This document shows, piece by piece, positions 31,320 to 41,923 of a stretch of 64,000 nt of DNA. The notes beneath the pieces were generated by a model. The model made no database searches and had not been told where the DNA came from. It was given only the letters and a program-made list of their open reading frames with translations. Within the stretch, counting starts at the first letter, position 1; each line of letters starts with the position of its first letter. Origin of the DNA: Prionace glauca (taxonomy: Eukaryota > Chordata > Chondrichthyes > Carcharhiniformes > Carcharhinidae); NCBI GenBank assembly GCA_037974335.1, contig CM075760.1, positions 6,569,432 through 6,633,431 on the forward strand. Direction: 5' to 3'. A program made the position numbers and the translations under genes.

Positions 31320-32085
31320 AATTTCGGTAGGAATAACAGATGTGTTGAGTATAGTGCTAACGGGAGGACTTTGAATAGTGTGGAGGAGCAGAGGGATCTA
31401 GGTGTATGTGTACATAGATCCCTGAAAGTTGGGAAGAAAGTAGATAAGGTTGTTAAGAAGGCATACGGAGTTTTGGCGTTTATTGGTAGGGGGATTGAAT
31501 TTAGGAGTCGCAGCGTCATGATGCAACTGTACACATCTCTGGTGCGGCCGCACTTGGAGTTTTGTGTGCAGTTCTGGTCCCCACATTAGAGGAAGGATGT
31601 AGAGGCTTAGGAGAGGGTGCAGAGGAGGTTTACCAGGATGTTGCCTGGTATGGAGGGGAGATCCTATGAGGAGAGATTGAGAGATTTGGGGTTGTTTTCG
31701 CTGGAAAGAAGGCGGCTAAGAGGGGATCTCATTGAAACATATAAGATGATTAGAGGTTTAGACAGGGTAGATAGTGATAGCCTTTTTCCTAGGATGGAGA
31801 AAGCTAGCACGAGGGGGCACGATTTTAAATTAAGGGGGGGTAGTTATAGGACAGATGTCAGGGGTAGGTTCTTTACCCAGAGGGTGGTGAGGGACTGGAA
31901 TGCCCTGCCAGCTGCAGTTGTAAATGCACCTAGTTTGGGGGCGTTTAAAAGATCTGTGGATAGGTTTATGGATGAAAAGGGATTGGTTTAGGCTAGTGGG
32001 TCATTGTTTTGTAACTGGTCGGCGCAACATCGTGGGCCGAAGGGCCTGTTCTGCGCTGTAATGTTCTATGTTCTATGTTCTAAAT
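31320..32085 (+). mobile_element. CR1 LINE 3' part (subfamily 1)
   Basis: It carries QRDLGVCVHRSLKVGKKVD, LVRPHLEFCVQFW and RRLRGDLIETYKMIRG, followed by the TGTTCTATGTTCTATG tail. A stop lies between the two open stretches (near 31588). It ends about 130 bp before the start of homology between units B and C. Confidence 0.9.
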
Positions 32086-32687
32086 GTCAGCCATCTCCTG
32101 GGGAAACCAGCCCTTTAATTGTGAACATTAGGAAAGAGACCATCCTTTTAGCCAGACAAATAAATGTGTCAAGCTGAGGGAGCAAAGGATGTCAATGTCT
32201 TTGAGAAAGTGTTATAATGCAGAAGTCTGCCAATGAGCTTCAGAGTGAATCTTCCTCCTCTGTGCAACATCTGGGAGGAAATCAATGTTTCCCCCTTTCC
32301 ATTTCTTTTCTCATTCTGGGAAAAATTGGGGACTTGCAGCAACTGAAGGGCAAGGAAGTGAATCCAGTCTGTATATTCCACACATTTTTAGTCCAGTCAT
32401 ATCGGCATAGATCTGTCTGGCAGCCTGCATGGAGATTTTCAGCTGTGAGTCTCCAGGACAGGAAGCAGTGAGCCTGATTGAGCATGGATCTGTCAATCAG
32501 CACCTTCAGGAGAATTGGGAGGGTGAATATTAGATACAGCAGAGTGAGAATGGAGGGAGAGTGTGTGGGATGGAGATTTACAGCTTTTGGGGAATGAGAG
32601 AGGAAAACAAAATTGCATAGAAACTAGAATTGTTCTGAATTTCTATCTTGTACTGACACCGATGACTTGTATCAATTTGTTTTACAG

Positions 32688-33015
32688 GATATTGAAAGAG
32701 GAATCACAGGCTGTAATCTCAAACGCCACATCTAGATCTGGCAGAGTCATATTCCTCAGGATCTGAATATCATCGGCCATTGAATCCGGAAAGAGATTTG
32801 AAAAGATTTCAAACATCAGTGTGACTGGAAAAGCATCAACACACTGCCAAATTCAAGTGAATGTGTTCCAGAGCACTGACTGAAGAGCTTTAAACAGCTA
32901 CACAGCCTGAATAAATATAACACCATTCACAGTGGGGAGAGACTGTACACATATTGTTTGTGGGCGAGGCTTCACCTGATTGTCCACCCAAGGGAGAGGC
33001 AAGGACACCTGCACC
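32688..33015 (+). other. Leader of the unit C ZNF exon
   Basis: The exon begins with GATATTGAAAGAGG after TTGTTTTACAG (32687). The leader contains the shared decayed-finger text and no frame joined to the ATG at 33016. Confidence 0.65.
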
Positions 33016-34134
33016 ATGGAGAAACCATGGAAATGTGCAGACTGTGGGAAGAGATACAGAGCCCCATCTCTGCTGGATGCTCATCGGCGCATCCACACTG
33101 AAGAGAGACCATTCACCTGCTCTCAGTGTGGGAAGGGATTCAACCAGTTATTCCACTTGCAGAGACACCAGCAAGTTCACACTGGGGAGAGGCCATTCAC
33201 CTGCTTTCAGTGTGGAAAGGGATTCCCTCGATTATCCACTTTGCAGAGACACCAGCGAGTTCACACTGGGGAGAGACCGTTCACCTGCTCTCAGTGTGGT
33301 AAGGGATTCACTGTGCTATTCCAACTGCGGAGACACCAGCGAATTCACACTGGGGAGAAGCCATTCATCTGCTGTCAGTGTGGGAAGAGATTCATTGACT
33401 CATCCAGCCTGCAGATACATGAGCGAGTTCACACTGGGGAGAGGCCATTCACCTGCTCTCAGTGTGGAGAGAGATTCATTCAGTTGTCCCACTTGCAGAG
33501 ACACCAGCAAGTTCACACTGGGGACAGGCCATTCACCTGCTCTCAGTGTGGAGAGAGATTCATTCAGTTGTCCCACTTGCAGAGACACCAGCAAGTTCAC
33601 ACTGGGGAAAAGCCATTCACCTGCTCTCAGTGTGGAAAGGGATTCCCTCGATTATCCACTTTGCAGAAACACCAGCGAACTCACACTGGGGAGAGACCAT
33701 TCACCTGCTCTCAGTGTGGAACTGGATTCACTGTGTTATCCCATCTGCGGAGACACCAGCGAATTCACACTGGGGAGAAGCCATTCCCCTGCTGTCAGTG
33801 TGGGAAGAGATTCATTGACTCATCCAGCCTGCAGATACATAAAAGAGTTCACACTGGGGAGAGGCCGTTCACCTGCTCTCAGTGCAGGAAGAGTTTCAAC
33901 CAGTTATCCCACTTGCAGAGACACCAGCGAGTTCACACTGGGGACAGGCCATTCACCTGCTCTCAGTGTGGATTCGGATTCACTCAATTAACCCACTTGC
34001 AGAGACACCAGCGAGTTCACACTGGGGAGAGGCCATTCACCTGCTCTCAGTGTGGAAAGGGATTCACTCGGTCATCCAGCCTGCAGTCACACAAGCGAGT
34101 TCACACTGGGGAGAGGCTGTACATCTGCTGTTAG
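33016..34134 (+). CDS. C2H2 zinc-finger protein, 13 fingers, C-terminal fingers lost
   Basis: From the conserved MEKPW ATG the frame encodes thirteen complete fingers, then stops at 34134 where a finger Gln codon (CAG) reads TAG. Two more finger units continue in frame to an ancestral TGA at 34267-34269, so the product has lost its tail. Fingers 2-6 and 7-11 are successive copies of one five-finger block with a 420-bp period; fingers 6 and 7 are almost the same. A longer in-frame start at 32980 (MSTQGRG) exists, but the MEK ATG is conserved across paralogs. No effector domain. The gene lies in the inverted duplication arm and lacks the CpG island of its unit B sister. Function as a nuclear DNA-binding protein is inferred from family. 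Confidence 0.85.
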   Translation: MEKPWKCADCGKRYRAPSLLDAHRRIHTEERPFTCSQCGKGFNQLFHLQRHQQVHTGERPFTCFQCGKGFPRLSTLQRHQRVHTGERPFTCSQCGKGFTVLFQLRRHQRIHTGEKPFICCQCGKRFIDSSSLQIHERVHTGERPFTCSQCGERFIQLSHLQRHQQVHTGDRPFTCSQCGERFIQLSHLQRHQQVHTGEKPFTCSQCGKGFPRLSTLQKHQRTHTGERPFTCSQCGTGFTVLSHLRRHQRIHTGEKPFPCCQCGKRFIDSSSLQIHKRVHTGERPFTCSQCRKSFNQLSHLQRHQRVHTGDRPFTCSQCGFGFTQLTHLQRHQRVHTGERPFTCSQCGKGFTRSSSLQSHKRVHTGERLYICC

Positions 34135-34266
<132 letters not shown>

Positions 34267-34376
34267 TGATTCCAGGGGTGGGATTCTGCAGTTATTGTTT
34301 CTGCTGTCTTATGTCAAGAGCTGCTTTTTTTTCATTCTTACAGTTGGTCACTGGGGAGGGGCAGAGGGTGACTTTA

Positions 34377-34613
34377 AGAACATAAGAACAAGGAGCAGGA
34401 GTGGGCCATCTGGCCCCTCGAGCCTGCTGTGCCATTCAATAAGATCATGGCTGTTCTTTTTGTGGACTCAACTCCACTTACCTGCCTGCTCAGCATAGCC
34501 CTTAATCCCTTTACTGTTAAAATCTCATCTATCCTTGCCTTAAAAGCATTCAATGAGGTAGCCTCAACTGCTCACTGTGCAGGGAATTCCACAGATTCAC
34601 AACCTTCTGCTGG
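34377..34613 (-). mobile_element. CR1 LINE 3' end (subfamily 2)
   Basis: The plus strand shows AAGAACATAAGAACAAGGAG and CATTCAATAAGATCATGGCT, the inverted subfamily 2 tail. It is absent from unit B, so it arrived after the duplication. Confidence 0.85.
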
Positions 34614-34744
34614 ACTGGACGGTCTCACAACTTTGCCTCCAGTGAGCTGATGCTCTTTGAGTCTTGTTGCGAACACCTGGTTTCAAATTTCACAAGGATC
34701 ACAGAGTGACAGGGTATTAGGAAGTTCAGAGATACTTAGTCAGC

Positions 34745-35065
34745 ATTTCTGTTTCAAACCCCCCAAATGCCCATCCAATTTCCTTTGTAATTGTTTATTG
34801 TCTCCACTTCCTCCTCTCTCATAGGCAGTGAGTTCCAGGTCATTACAATTCACTGTATCAAAATATTCTTCCTCACATCCTCCCCAGTATCTCTGATCCA
34901 AAACCTTAAATCTGTGTTCCCAGCCTCCCAACCCCCACCCCCACCCTGTCCTTTTCCATCAGCTAATAGGAACAGCTTTTCTTTGTCCACCTTATCTAAA
35001 CCTGTTAGAATTTTGTCCACCTCTATCAAATCTCCCCTCAACCTCCTTTGCTCCAAGGAGAACAA
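34745..35065 (-). mobile_element. CR1-like LINE 3' fragment (copy in ZNF unit C)
   Basis: This is homologous to 7628-7940 and 18235-18560. It includes an extra C-rich stretch (CAACCCCCACCCCCACCC) near 34929. Confidence 0.75.
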
Positions 35066-35649
35066 CAGAGGCCTGACATCGACAATAAAAAAAACTAACA
35101 GAATATCTTAATACTTGAAATCAAAACTGGAATGTTCAAATTCTGTGTTAAAGATATTGTGAATATATTGTTCTGTACAATAAAGAGATTTGAATAACTC
35201 AGCTTGGGTGTGGTTGAATGAAATGTATCAATCTGGTATCCACCTACAGTCCAGAGGAAATCTGGAATGTGTGGCTGGAAATGCCTCCCTAACAACACGG
35301 TGGGTGTATTTACATCTCACGCATTGTAGTCGTTCAAACTGGCAGTGTCGGGATTGACAATAGCCAAGACAGCTACATACAGGCACATATACTGTCATAA
35401 CTGAAGGACTGCAGATTGAATGTGAGGCATGATGAGACTGGACTATCTTGACCACATTCCTGTGACTGCTCAGTTTGTGCTACAATGAACCATTAAAGCT
35501 GCTTAGCAGGGTCTCAACAGAGGGCCGGGTGAGAATATTTACTTAGAATGAGTTATAATTAAACTTATTCCAGGACTGGCTGGTGTTCAGCGATTGAGAT
35601 ACCCGAAGCTGTAATCAATCAAGAAACAGTGGTAGATAGTTGATGAAGA
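35066..35649. other. Unit C unique flank without gene
   Basis: This is homologous to the complement of 17190-18234, apart from the repeat at 17270-17735. No coding potential is recognised. Confidence 0.5.
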
Positions 35650-35965
35650 AGAAGTGTTTTCAGGCATTGTTTAAATTATTTCATCATAAATTTGTGATAA
35701 GAACTGTAAGGATTTGCAACCCAAGAGTCAATGCACTGATGGTATACTCCAAATAGCACTGCGCTGAAAAAGGGGTCAGAGCAAGAAGTAAAGTGTTTTC
35801 AGGCATTATTTAAATTATTTCATCATGAATTTGTGGTAAGAGCTGTGAGGGACCTGTAACCCAGCAGCCGGTGAATTAACAGTGTGCTCCAAGTTGCACT
35901 GGGCTGAAAAGGGGATCTGAGCAACAAGTGGTGACCTCAGACATTGTTTAAATTACATCATCACT
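35650..35965. repeat. About 139-bp tandem repeat, 2.3 units, just upstream of a promoter
   Basis: GTGTTTTCAGGCATT occurs at 35654 and 35793, and a diverged form (GTGACCTCAGACATT) at about 35931. Units share TTTAAATTATTTCATCAT and GCACTG(C/G)GCTGAAAA. Confidence 0.8.
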
Positions 35966-36453
35966 GGCCAACTTCCGCTGTGTGACGTCACAACGGAGCC
36001 ATCACTGAAACAACCAATAGGAATCACTGCTCCGCGGTGACGGCTGCGGGTCCCTGTGCGCAGGCCGAGGCCTGCGCTGACCCGGGAGCCCCGCCCCCAC
36101 TTATTGCTCCCCTCCCCCTCCTCGAGCCAAGGTTTCCAGACAAGCGGCTGTCGGCTCCGGCCAGAGCGAGAAGCCGCTCGGTGATCTCCCCCTCCCCCAC
36201 GGCCCTGGACTGCGCATGTCCAAGGGAGAGGGGGGAGCTGCGCATGTTCCGGGGGAGAGCCCACCCTCTGACCTTCACGTTCAATTGTTGACCAATGGGA
36301 AGAGTTGGAGGACCGGAAGGACTGTGGCTCTCCAGCCAATCAGAGCGCGACCTTTGTGACAATGCAGATTGAACTTCAGGCAGACTGAAATGTCCTCTTT
36401 TGTTGGTCAGTTGGATAACAAGCCATACCTAAAAGAGGCCAACATCTGTAAGT
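35960..36453 (+). promoter_or_regulatory. CpG-rich promoter and first exon, with CRE and CCAAT boxes
   Basis: The palindromic CRE in TGTGACGTCACAAC (near 35983), CAACCAATAGGAATCAC, TTGACCAATGGGA, CAGCCAATCAGAGCG and GC boxes are visible. The left part is paralogous to 20650-20800 (inverted) and the right part to 10140-10307. The first exon likely ends at 36447 before GTAAGT. It should serve the decayed ZNF copy at 37535-38412. Confidence 0.7.
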
Positions 36454-36629
36454 AAAATACTTTCTATTTCTTCTCATTCTGGGGGAATTGTTGACTTGCT
36501 GCAACGAAAGGGAAAGGGAGTGAATCTAGGGAGGTTGTAGACTCTGGAAAGTTTGGCCCAGCTCTGTCAATCAGCCTGTGGAGGCTCAGTATTATATCCA
36601 GCAGAATGAGAATGGAAGGAGAGTTATTT

Positions 36630-37095
36630 TTTCTTCATTCATGAGACATGGGCATCGCTGGCTTTTGCTACCAAATGAACCTGTTGGACTTTTAACCTGG
36701 TGTTGTGAATTGTCTGACTGTATTTACCCCAGTCCAACGCCGGCATCTCCACATCATTGCTGGCTGGCCAGCATTTATTGCCCATCCCTCAGTGCCCTTG
36801 AACCGATTGCCCTCTGAAACGCCCCAGTAAACCAATGTGAATCAGCACATTACTGTGCCTTTGGTGGCACATGTAGGCCATGCCAGGTGAGGATGGCAGA
36901 TTTCCTTCCCGAAAAAGCATTAGTGATGGGGTTTTCCGACAATCTACAATAGTTTCACAATCATCAATAGATTCTTAATTCCACATGTTTGTACTGAATT
37001 CAAATTCTACATTTGCTGTGGCAGGATTCAAACCTGGGTCCCCAAACATTAGCTGAATTTTGGATTAATAGTCTAGCGATAATACCACTCGGGAA
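36630..37095 (-). mobile_element. tRNA-headed SINE (type C) interrupted by a Penelope-like fragment
   Basis: The inverted SINE runs from TTCATGAGACATGGGCATC to a head ending at TAATAGTCTAGCGATAATACC. At about 36657-36762 it is split by a Penelope-like piece (AACCTGTTGGACTTTTAACC to CCGGCATCTCCACATC). A short repeat of the SINE text, CATCGCTGGC / CATTGCTGGC, brackets the insert and is a likely target-site duplication. Confidence 0.75.
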
Positions 37096-37236
37096 TTGCC
37101 TCTCAATGTGTGAGATGGAAACTTACAGCTTTTGGGGAATGAAAGGGGGAAAAAATGCTCCAGAGAAACTAGAATTGTCTGTTCTGAATGTCTATCCTGT
37201 ACTAACGCTGATTACTTTTGTCAACTTCTTTTACAG

Positions 37237-37534
37237 ATGTTAGAAATGAGGATTTAAGCCAGAAATCTCAAACCAAACGTTGCATCAGGATCTGAAAGAT
37301 TCAGTTGATTCATTGCAAAGTGAAGATCAGTGGCCTTTGAATCTAGATGGAGAAATAATTGTCTGCTCTATCAGCTTCATCAGTTATTAATTGTCAGTGT
37401 GACTAGAAAAGCATCAGCACACGCACTTTGAACTGATTGTTCCTGCCTTAACCAGTTACACAGCTTGAAGAAACATTCCCATTTGGAGCCGGGAAAGACC
37501 CTATGTGTGTCCTGTGTGCGGAAACTTAATTTGA
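37237..37534 (+). other. Leader of the 37535 ZNF exon
   Basis: The exon begins after CTTCTTTTACAG (37236). The leader matches the other ZNF leaders (AAATCTCAAACCAAACG) and contains relic-finger text (AACCAGTTACACAGCTTGAA). Confidence 0.6.
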
Positions 37535-38412
37535 TTGTTGAACATGGAGAGACACGAGGACACCTACACCACGGAGAAACCGTGGAAATGTGAGGACTGT
37601 GGAAAGAGATTCATAACCCCCTCAAAACTAGAAACTCATCGCGTATTCACACCGGGGAGCGGCCGTTTACCTGCTCTGATTGTGGGAAGGGATTCACAAA
37701 TTCATCCCACCTGCTGACACACCAGCGAATTCACATGAAGGAAAGGCCATTCACCTGCACAGCATGTGGGAAAGGTTTCAAACATTCATCCACCCTGAAG
37801 ATACATCAGCGAGTTCACTCTGGGGAGAGGCCATTTAGCTGCTCTGAGTGTGGGAAGAGATTCAATCAGTTTTCCGATTTGCTGACACACCAGCGAGCTC
37901 ACACTGGGGAGAGGCCGTTTACCTGCTCTCAGTGTGGAAAGGGATTCACTCAGTCATCCAACCTGCAGACACACCAGCGAGTTCACACTGAGCACAAACA
38001 ATTCAGCTGCACTCTCTGCGCGAGAAGGTTTAGATGGTTATCCAACCTGATGCGACACCAACAGGTTCACATCTGTGAAGAGGTCATTCATCTGTTCTGA
38101 CTGTGGGAAGGGATTCAAAAATTCAACCCATCTGCTGACACACCAACGAATTCACACTGAGGAGAAGCTGTTCATCTGCACATTGTGCGCAAAGAAATTC
38201 AAAGATTCATCCACTCTGCAAAAACACCAGCGAGTTCACACTGGGGGAGACCATTCACCTGCTCTGATTGTGGGAAGCGGTTCCGAGATTTGTCCAACCT
38301 GAGAAGACACCAACGAGTCCACACTGGGGAGAGACCATTCACCTGCTCTGACTGTGGGAAAGGATTCACTCAGTCATCTACCCTATTGAGACACCAGCGA
38401 GTTCATAATTGA
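37535..38412 (+). pseudogene. C2H2 zinc-finger gene with lost start and three frame changes
   Basis: The ATG conserved in all paralogs reads ACG at 37571-37573 (TTEKPWKC in place of MEKPWKC); in-frame ATGs remain upstream at 37535 and 37544. About ten finger units follow ([10 protein letters not shown] ... [14 protein letters not shown]), but the frame changes by single-base differences near 37640, 38078 and 38245, each in or next to a linker. The final frame ends at 38412 after HQRVHN. The promoter island at 35960-36453 looks well preserved. A real pseudogene is most likely; frame changes in homopolymer-like linker DNA could partly be assembly errors. Confidence 0.75.
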
Positions 38413-38549
38413 TTACAATTGTTGGATTCTGCTGTTATTGCTGCTGTTAATCACATCCAGCACTGAAATATGTCCACTCTGACAGTTGAAGTGGGAGGGT
38501 CAGTGAGTTTCTTTCTGCTTAACTGGCCGGTCTCACAACTTTGCTTCCC

Positions 38550-38738
38550 TGTTTTTAAACAAAGGCACAAGATTTGCCACCCTCCAATCTTCAGGCACCT
38601 CACCTGTGGATGTCAGTTCAAATATCTCTGCTGGGGGACTTGCAATTTCCTCCCTAGCCTCCCACAATGTCCTGGGATACACTTCATTAGGTCCTGGGGA
38701 TTTCTCTACCTTGATGCACTTTAAAGAGCCTCACATCT
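38550..38738 (-). mobile_element. CR1-like LINE fragment, N-terminal reverse-transcriptase region
   Basis: On the minus strand the text encodes a decayed form of the CR1 block SPGPDEV-P, LWEAREEIA and EDWRVANV-P-FKKG (plus-strand marks AGCCTCCCACAATGTCCTGG and TTTGCCACCCTCCAATC). Confidence 0.65.
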
Positions 38739-38739
38739 G

Positions 38740-40025
38740 TAGTGGGTACGCTGGTAGAAGGTATTCTGAGAGACAGAATCTACAGGCATTTAGAGAGGCA
38801 AGGACTGATTAGGGACAGTCAGCATGGCTTTGAGAGTGGAAAATCATGTCTCAGAAGTTTGAGGTTTTTGAAGGGGTAACCAAGAAGGTAAATGAGAGCA
38901 GTGCAGTTGATGTTGTCTACATGAACTTTAGCAAGGCCTTGGATAAGATACCACATAGTAGATTGTTGCATAAGATTAAATCTCACGGGATCCAATGTGA
39001 GGTAGTTAAATGGATGCAAAATTAGCTTGATGACAGAAACCAGTGGGTAGATGTAGAGAGTTGTTTTTCAAACTGGAAGCCTGTGACCAGCGGTGTGCCT
39101 CAGGGATCGGTGCTGGGTCCACTGTTATTTGTCATTTGTATTAATGATTTGGATGAGAATTTAGGAGGCATGATTACTAAGTTTGCAGATAACACCAAGG
39201 TGAGTGGCTTAGTGGACAGTGAAGAAGGTTAGTTCGGATTGCAGTGGTTCTTGATCAAATGGGCCAGTGGGCTGACGATTGACAGATGGAATTTAATTTA
39301 ATGCGAGGTGATGCATTTTGATAGATCGAACCAGGGTAGGGCTTAGTTAATGGTAGTGCATTGGGGAGAGTTGTAGAACAAAGAGATCTAGGGGTACCTG
39401 TTCATAGCTCATTGAAAGTGGAGTCACAGATGGACAGGGTGGTGAAGAAGGCATTCAGCATGCTTGGTTTCATTAGTCAGAACATTGAATACAGGAGTTG
39501 GGACGTCTTGTTGAAGTTGCACAAGACTTTGGTAAAACCACTTGTAATACTGCACACAGTTCTGGTCACCTTATTATAGACTGGATATTATTAAACTAGA
39601 AAGAATGCAGAAAAGATTTATTAGGATGCTTCTGGGACTTGATGGTTTGAGTTATAAAGAGACGCTGGATAGACTGGGTTGTTTTTCCTCTGGTGCATAG
39701 GAGGCTTAGGGGTGATCTTATAGAAATTTATAAAATAATGAGGGGCATAGATCAGCTCGATAGTCAATATCTTTTTCCAAAGGTGGGGAAGTCTAAAACT
39801 AGAGGCCATAGGTTTAAGATGAGAGGGGAGAGATACAAAAGGGTCCAGAGGGGTGACTTTTCAGACACAGCATGGTGAGTGTCTGGAACAAATTGCCAGA
39901 GGTAGTAGTAGAGGCGGGTGCAATTTTGTCTTTTGAAAAACATTTAGACTATTATGAGTAAGATTGCTATCAAGGGATATGGGCCAAATGCAGGCAATTG
40001 GGACTAGCTTAGTCATTTAAAAAAA
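38740..40025 (+). mobile_element. CR1 LINE, reverse-transcriptase region (subfamily 3), decayed
   Basis: Ordered CR1 blocks are readable across several frames: GFESGKSC-like, FSKALDKIPH, TSGVPQGSVLGPLLFVICIND, KFADNTKVSG (with FADN in place of FADD), QRDLGVPVHSSLKVESQMD and HRRLRGDLIEIYKIMRG. Frame changes and stops are several. It lacks the 3' tail and runs into CA-rich DNA. Confidence 0.85.
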
Positions 40026-40029
40026 GGGG

Positions 40030-41200
40030 CGGCATATAGAAAAACGGACAAGCACATTCATACACAAACACAAAGGCACACACGTGCACAACACACATAA
40101 ATACATTCACAAAACACAGAGAAACATGCATGCATACAAATATGTATTCATACACCATAAGTTCATACAAGATATACACAAATGAACACAAACAAGCACG
40201 CTCACGCAAATACACTCATGGGCAACACATACGCGAACAACAATACACACACACACACACAAATACGCTCTGCCACAAATACTACCATGCACAAATGTAC
40301 AGAGGCACACATACATTCATCCTCTTCCTCACCACACACACACACTTACACACGCATACTCACACACACACATACACTAATTGACATGAACTTGTACAAA
40401 CAGGCAGAAAAACAACATGCACGTAAATAATCAAATATGTACAAACACACATACACACACAGAGAAATGCAAACACACAAGTACAACACACGCATAAACA
40501 TATGCAAATAGGTATACAGATCCAAGCTCAAACAGATACATGCATATTCACATTCCAGACAGAAGCACATGCATGCAGATCCACATACATACATTCAGAT
40601 GAATACATGTTATTAGATATTCACACTGACAGGAATATAGATACAGAGACATGTAATGTTCTACACATTAACACGCAAACATGGAAAATACATATGTACA
40701 CATTAACAGACTGCACACAGATGGCCAGAGAGTCAAACTTTTACACGCAAAACATTACCATGCTCAAATAGAACAGAACACCATAGCACACATTGCTTCA
40801 CACGGAAACACAAACATCGTTATGAAGATATCAACACGGATATACAGACACTAATATGTTAACAGACATGTGCACAAAAAGACTGAGAAACAGGCTCACA
40901 CAGAATGGGAAGGAAACCATCCCCGTGTGACAGAAATCAACATATTAAAGTAGGCATGAACACATGCACACATTGTGTGTGACATTAGTAAATATGTATC
41001 GACTTCACACAATAAGAGGCATGCATCCATAATGTCAGCCAAATAAAATATACACAGATGCACACACACAACAACACAAATCAACAAGCACAAGAAAATG
41101 AACATGTTCATTAACCCTCACGCACACACATTAACGCAGGACCAAACGTTAATGCAGACCACGAGATTCTCATGCACACAAATGCAAATTGCATCGATAA
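40030..41200. repeat. Degenerate CA-rich low-complexity tract, about 1.1 kb
   Basis: The plus strand is a long run of impure ACACA/ACATAC/CACAAA words with short perfect (CA)n at about 40243-40261 and 40336-40377. Open frames here (His/Thr or Cys/Val rich) are composition artefacts. It lies directly upstream of the immunoglobulin membrane exons. Confidence 0.8.
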
Positions 41201-41654
41201 ACACGTTGAGAAACTGAATTTAAGCTCATGATCTACTGAGCATTTCCACCATCAATGAGAAAAGATCGGAAATTACATCCCGGCTCTTAAACAGCAGCAT
41301 TCACAGTTTACAGATCAGTAAACATCTGTGAAAACAATCATTGATCAGTGAACGTTCCTCCATATCAGTCATAACATTCTTCAATGCTATGAAGTGTTCA
41401 AAAATGAACTAACACTCAAGAAAACATCTTCAGTCCTTCTGACACGGACTGTCCAAGGAATGTAAAGATCAGCTGTGAAAATAATTATGGAGATCGGCTA
41501 CTGAGTGCCCTGAACTTAATCGTAGACATATATCAAAAATTATACAGAGAATACATTAACAGTTTATGAAGGAGAACGGGGAAAGAAAAATAACAATAAA
41601 ATTCCCTGGATCAATAAAGTAATCTAATTTCATTTCCTGGTCTCCATCCCCTAG
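41201..41654 (+). other. Intron-like sequence upstream of the immunoglobulin membrane exon
   Basis: No Ig constant-domain motif (Cys...Trp...Cys) is seen. The stretch ends with a good acceptor, GGTCTCCATCCCCTAG (41639-41654). Confidence 0.5.
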
Positions 41655-41782
41655 ACTTCACTGATCACATCTGGATTGAAGGCAATGAGGATGATAACAG
41701 CAACATCTGGACAACCGCTTCCACATTCATCGTCCTGTTCTTCCTGAGCATGTCCGACAGCACTGCCGTCACTCTGGTGAAG
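41655..41782 (+). CDS. Immunoglobulin heavy-chain membrane exon 1 (TM1), orphan
   Basis: This 128-nt exon lies between an acceptor (CCCCTAG) and a donor (AAG|GTGAGA). Read in phase 1, with one base from the previous exon, it encodes an acidic spacer (IEGNEDDNSNIW) followed by [20 protein letters not shown] and TLVK. This matches the conserved antigen-receptor transmembrane segment of membrane Ig heavy chains (human mu: [20 protein letters not shown]). In the known family this segment anchors the receptor and contacts the Ig-alpha/beta signalling pair. Oddity: the usual Phe-Tyr is Ser-Asp here, placing an acidic residue in the membrane core. No constant-domain exon is visible upstream in the window. 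Isotype (IgM, IgW, IgNAR) is undetermined. It may be a relic or the 3' end of a rearranged cluster. Confidence 0.88.
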
Positions 41783-41923
41783 GTGAGATGATTCAACTCA
41801 CTCACATTTCACACTGGCAGAATGGATTTGAAACATCTCTCAATGTTTCACTGATTAAAAACTCCATCATTAATGTCCCCGCATCATAAACATCTGCTTC
41901 AATATTGTATCTTTCTTTTACAG
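41783..41923 (+). other. Intron between the Ig membrane exons
   Basis: The 141-bp intron has a GTGAGA donor and a TATCTTTCTTTTACAG acceptor. A short intron between the two membrane exons is usual in vertebrate heavy-chain genes. Confidence 0.8.

Noticed and set aside
40009-40771. Cys/Val-rich minus-strand and His/Thr-rich plus-strand open frames
   Set aside because: They follow directly from CA-rich composition and have no domain or start/stop context.
38412-41655. Splicing of a ZNF exon into the Ig membrane exon to make a membrane zinc-finger protein
   Set aside because: The ZNF exon ends in a stop with no donor seen near it, and the copy is a pseudogene. There is no positive evidence.
41655-41782. 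The membrane exon as a T-cell receptor transmembrane exon
   Set aside because: TCR segments carry basic residues (Lys/Arg) in the membrane core and a different pattern; the [10 protein letters not shown] motif with an acidic spacer and very short tail is heavy-chain type.
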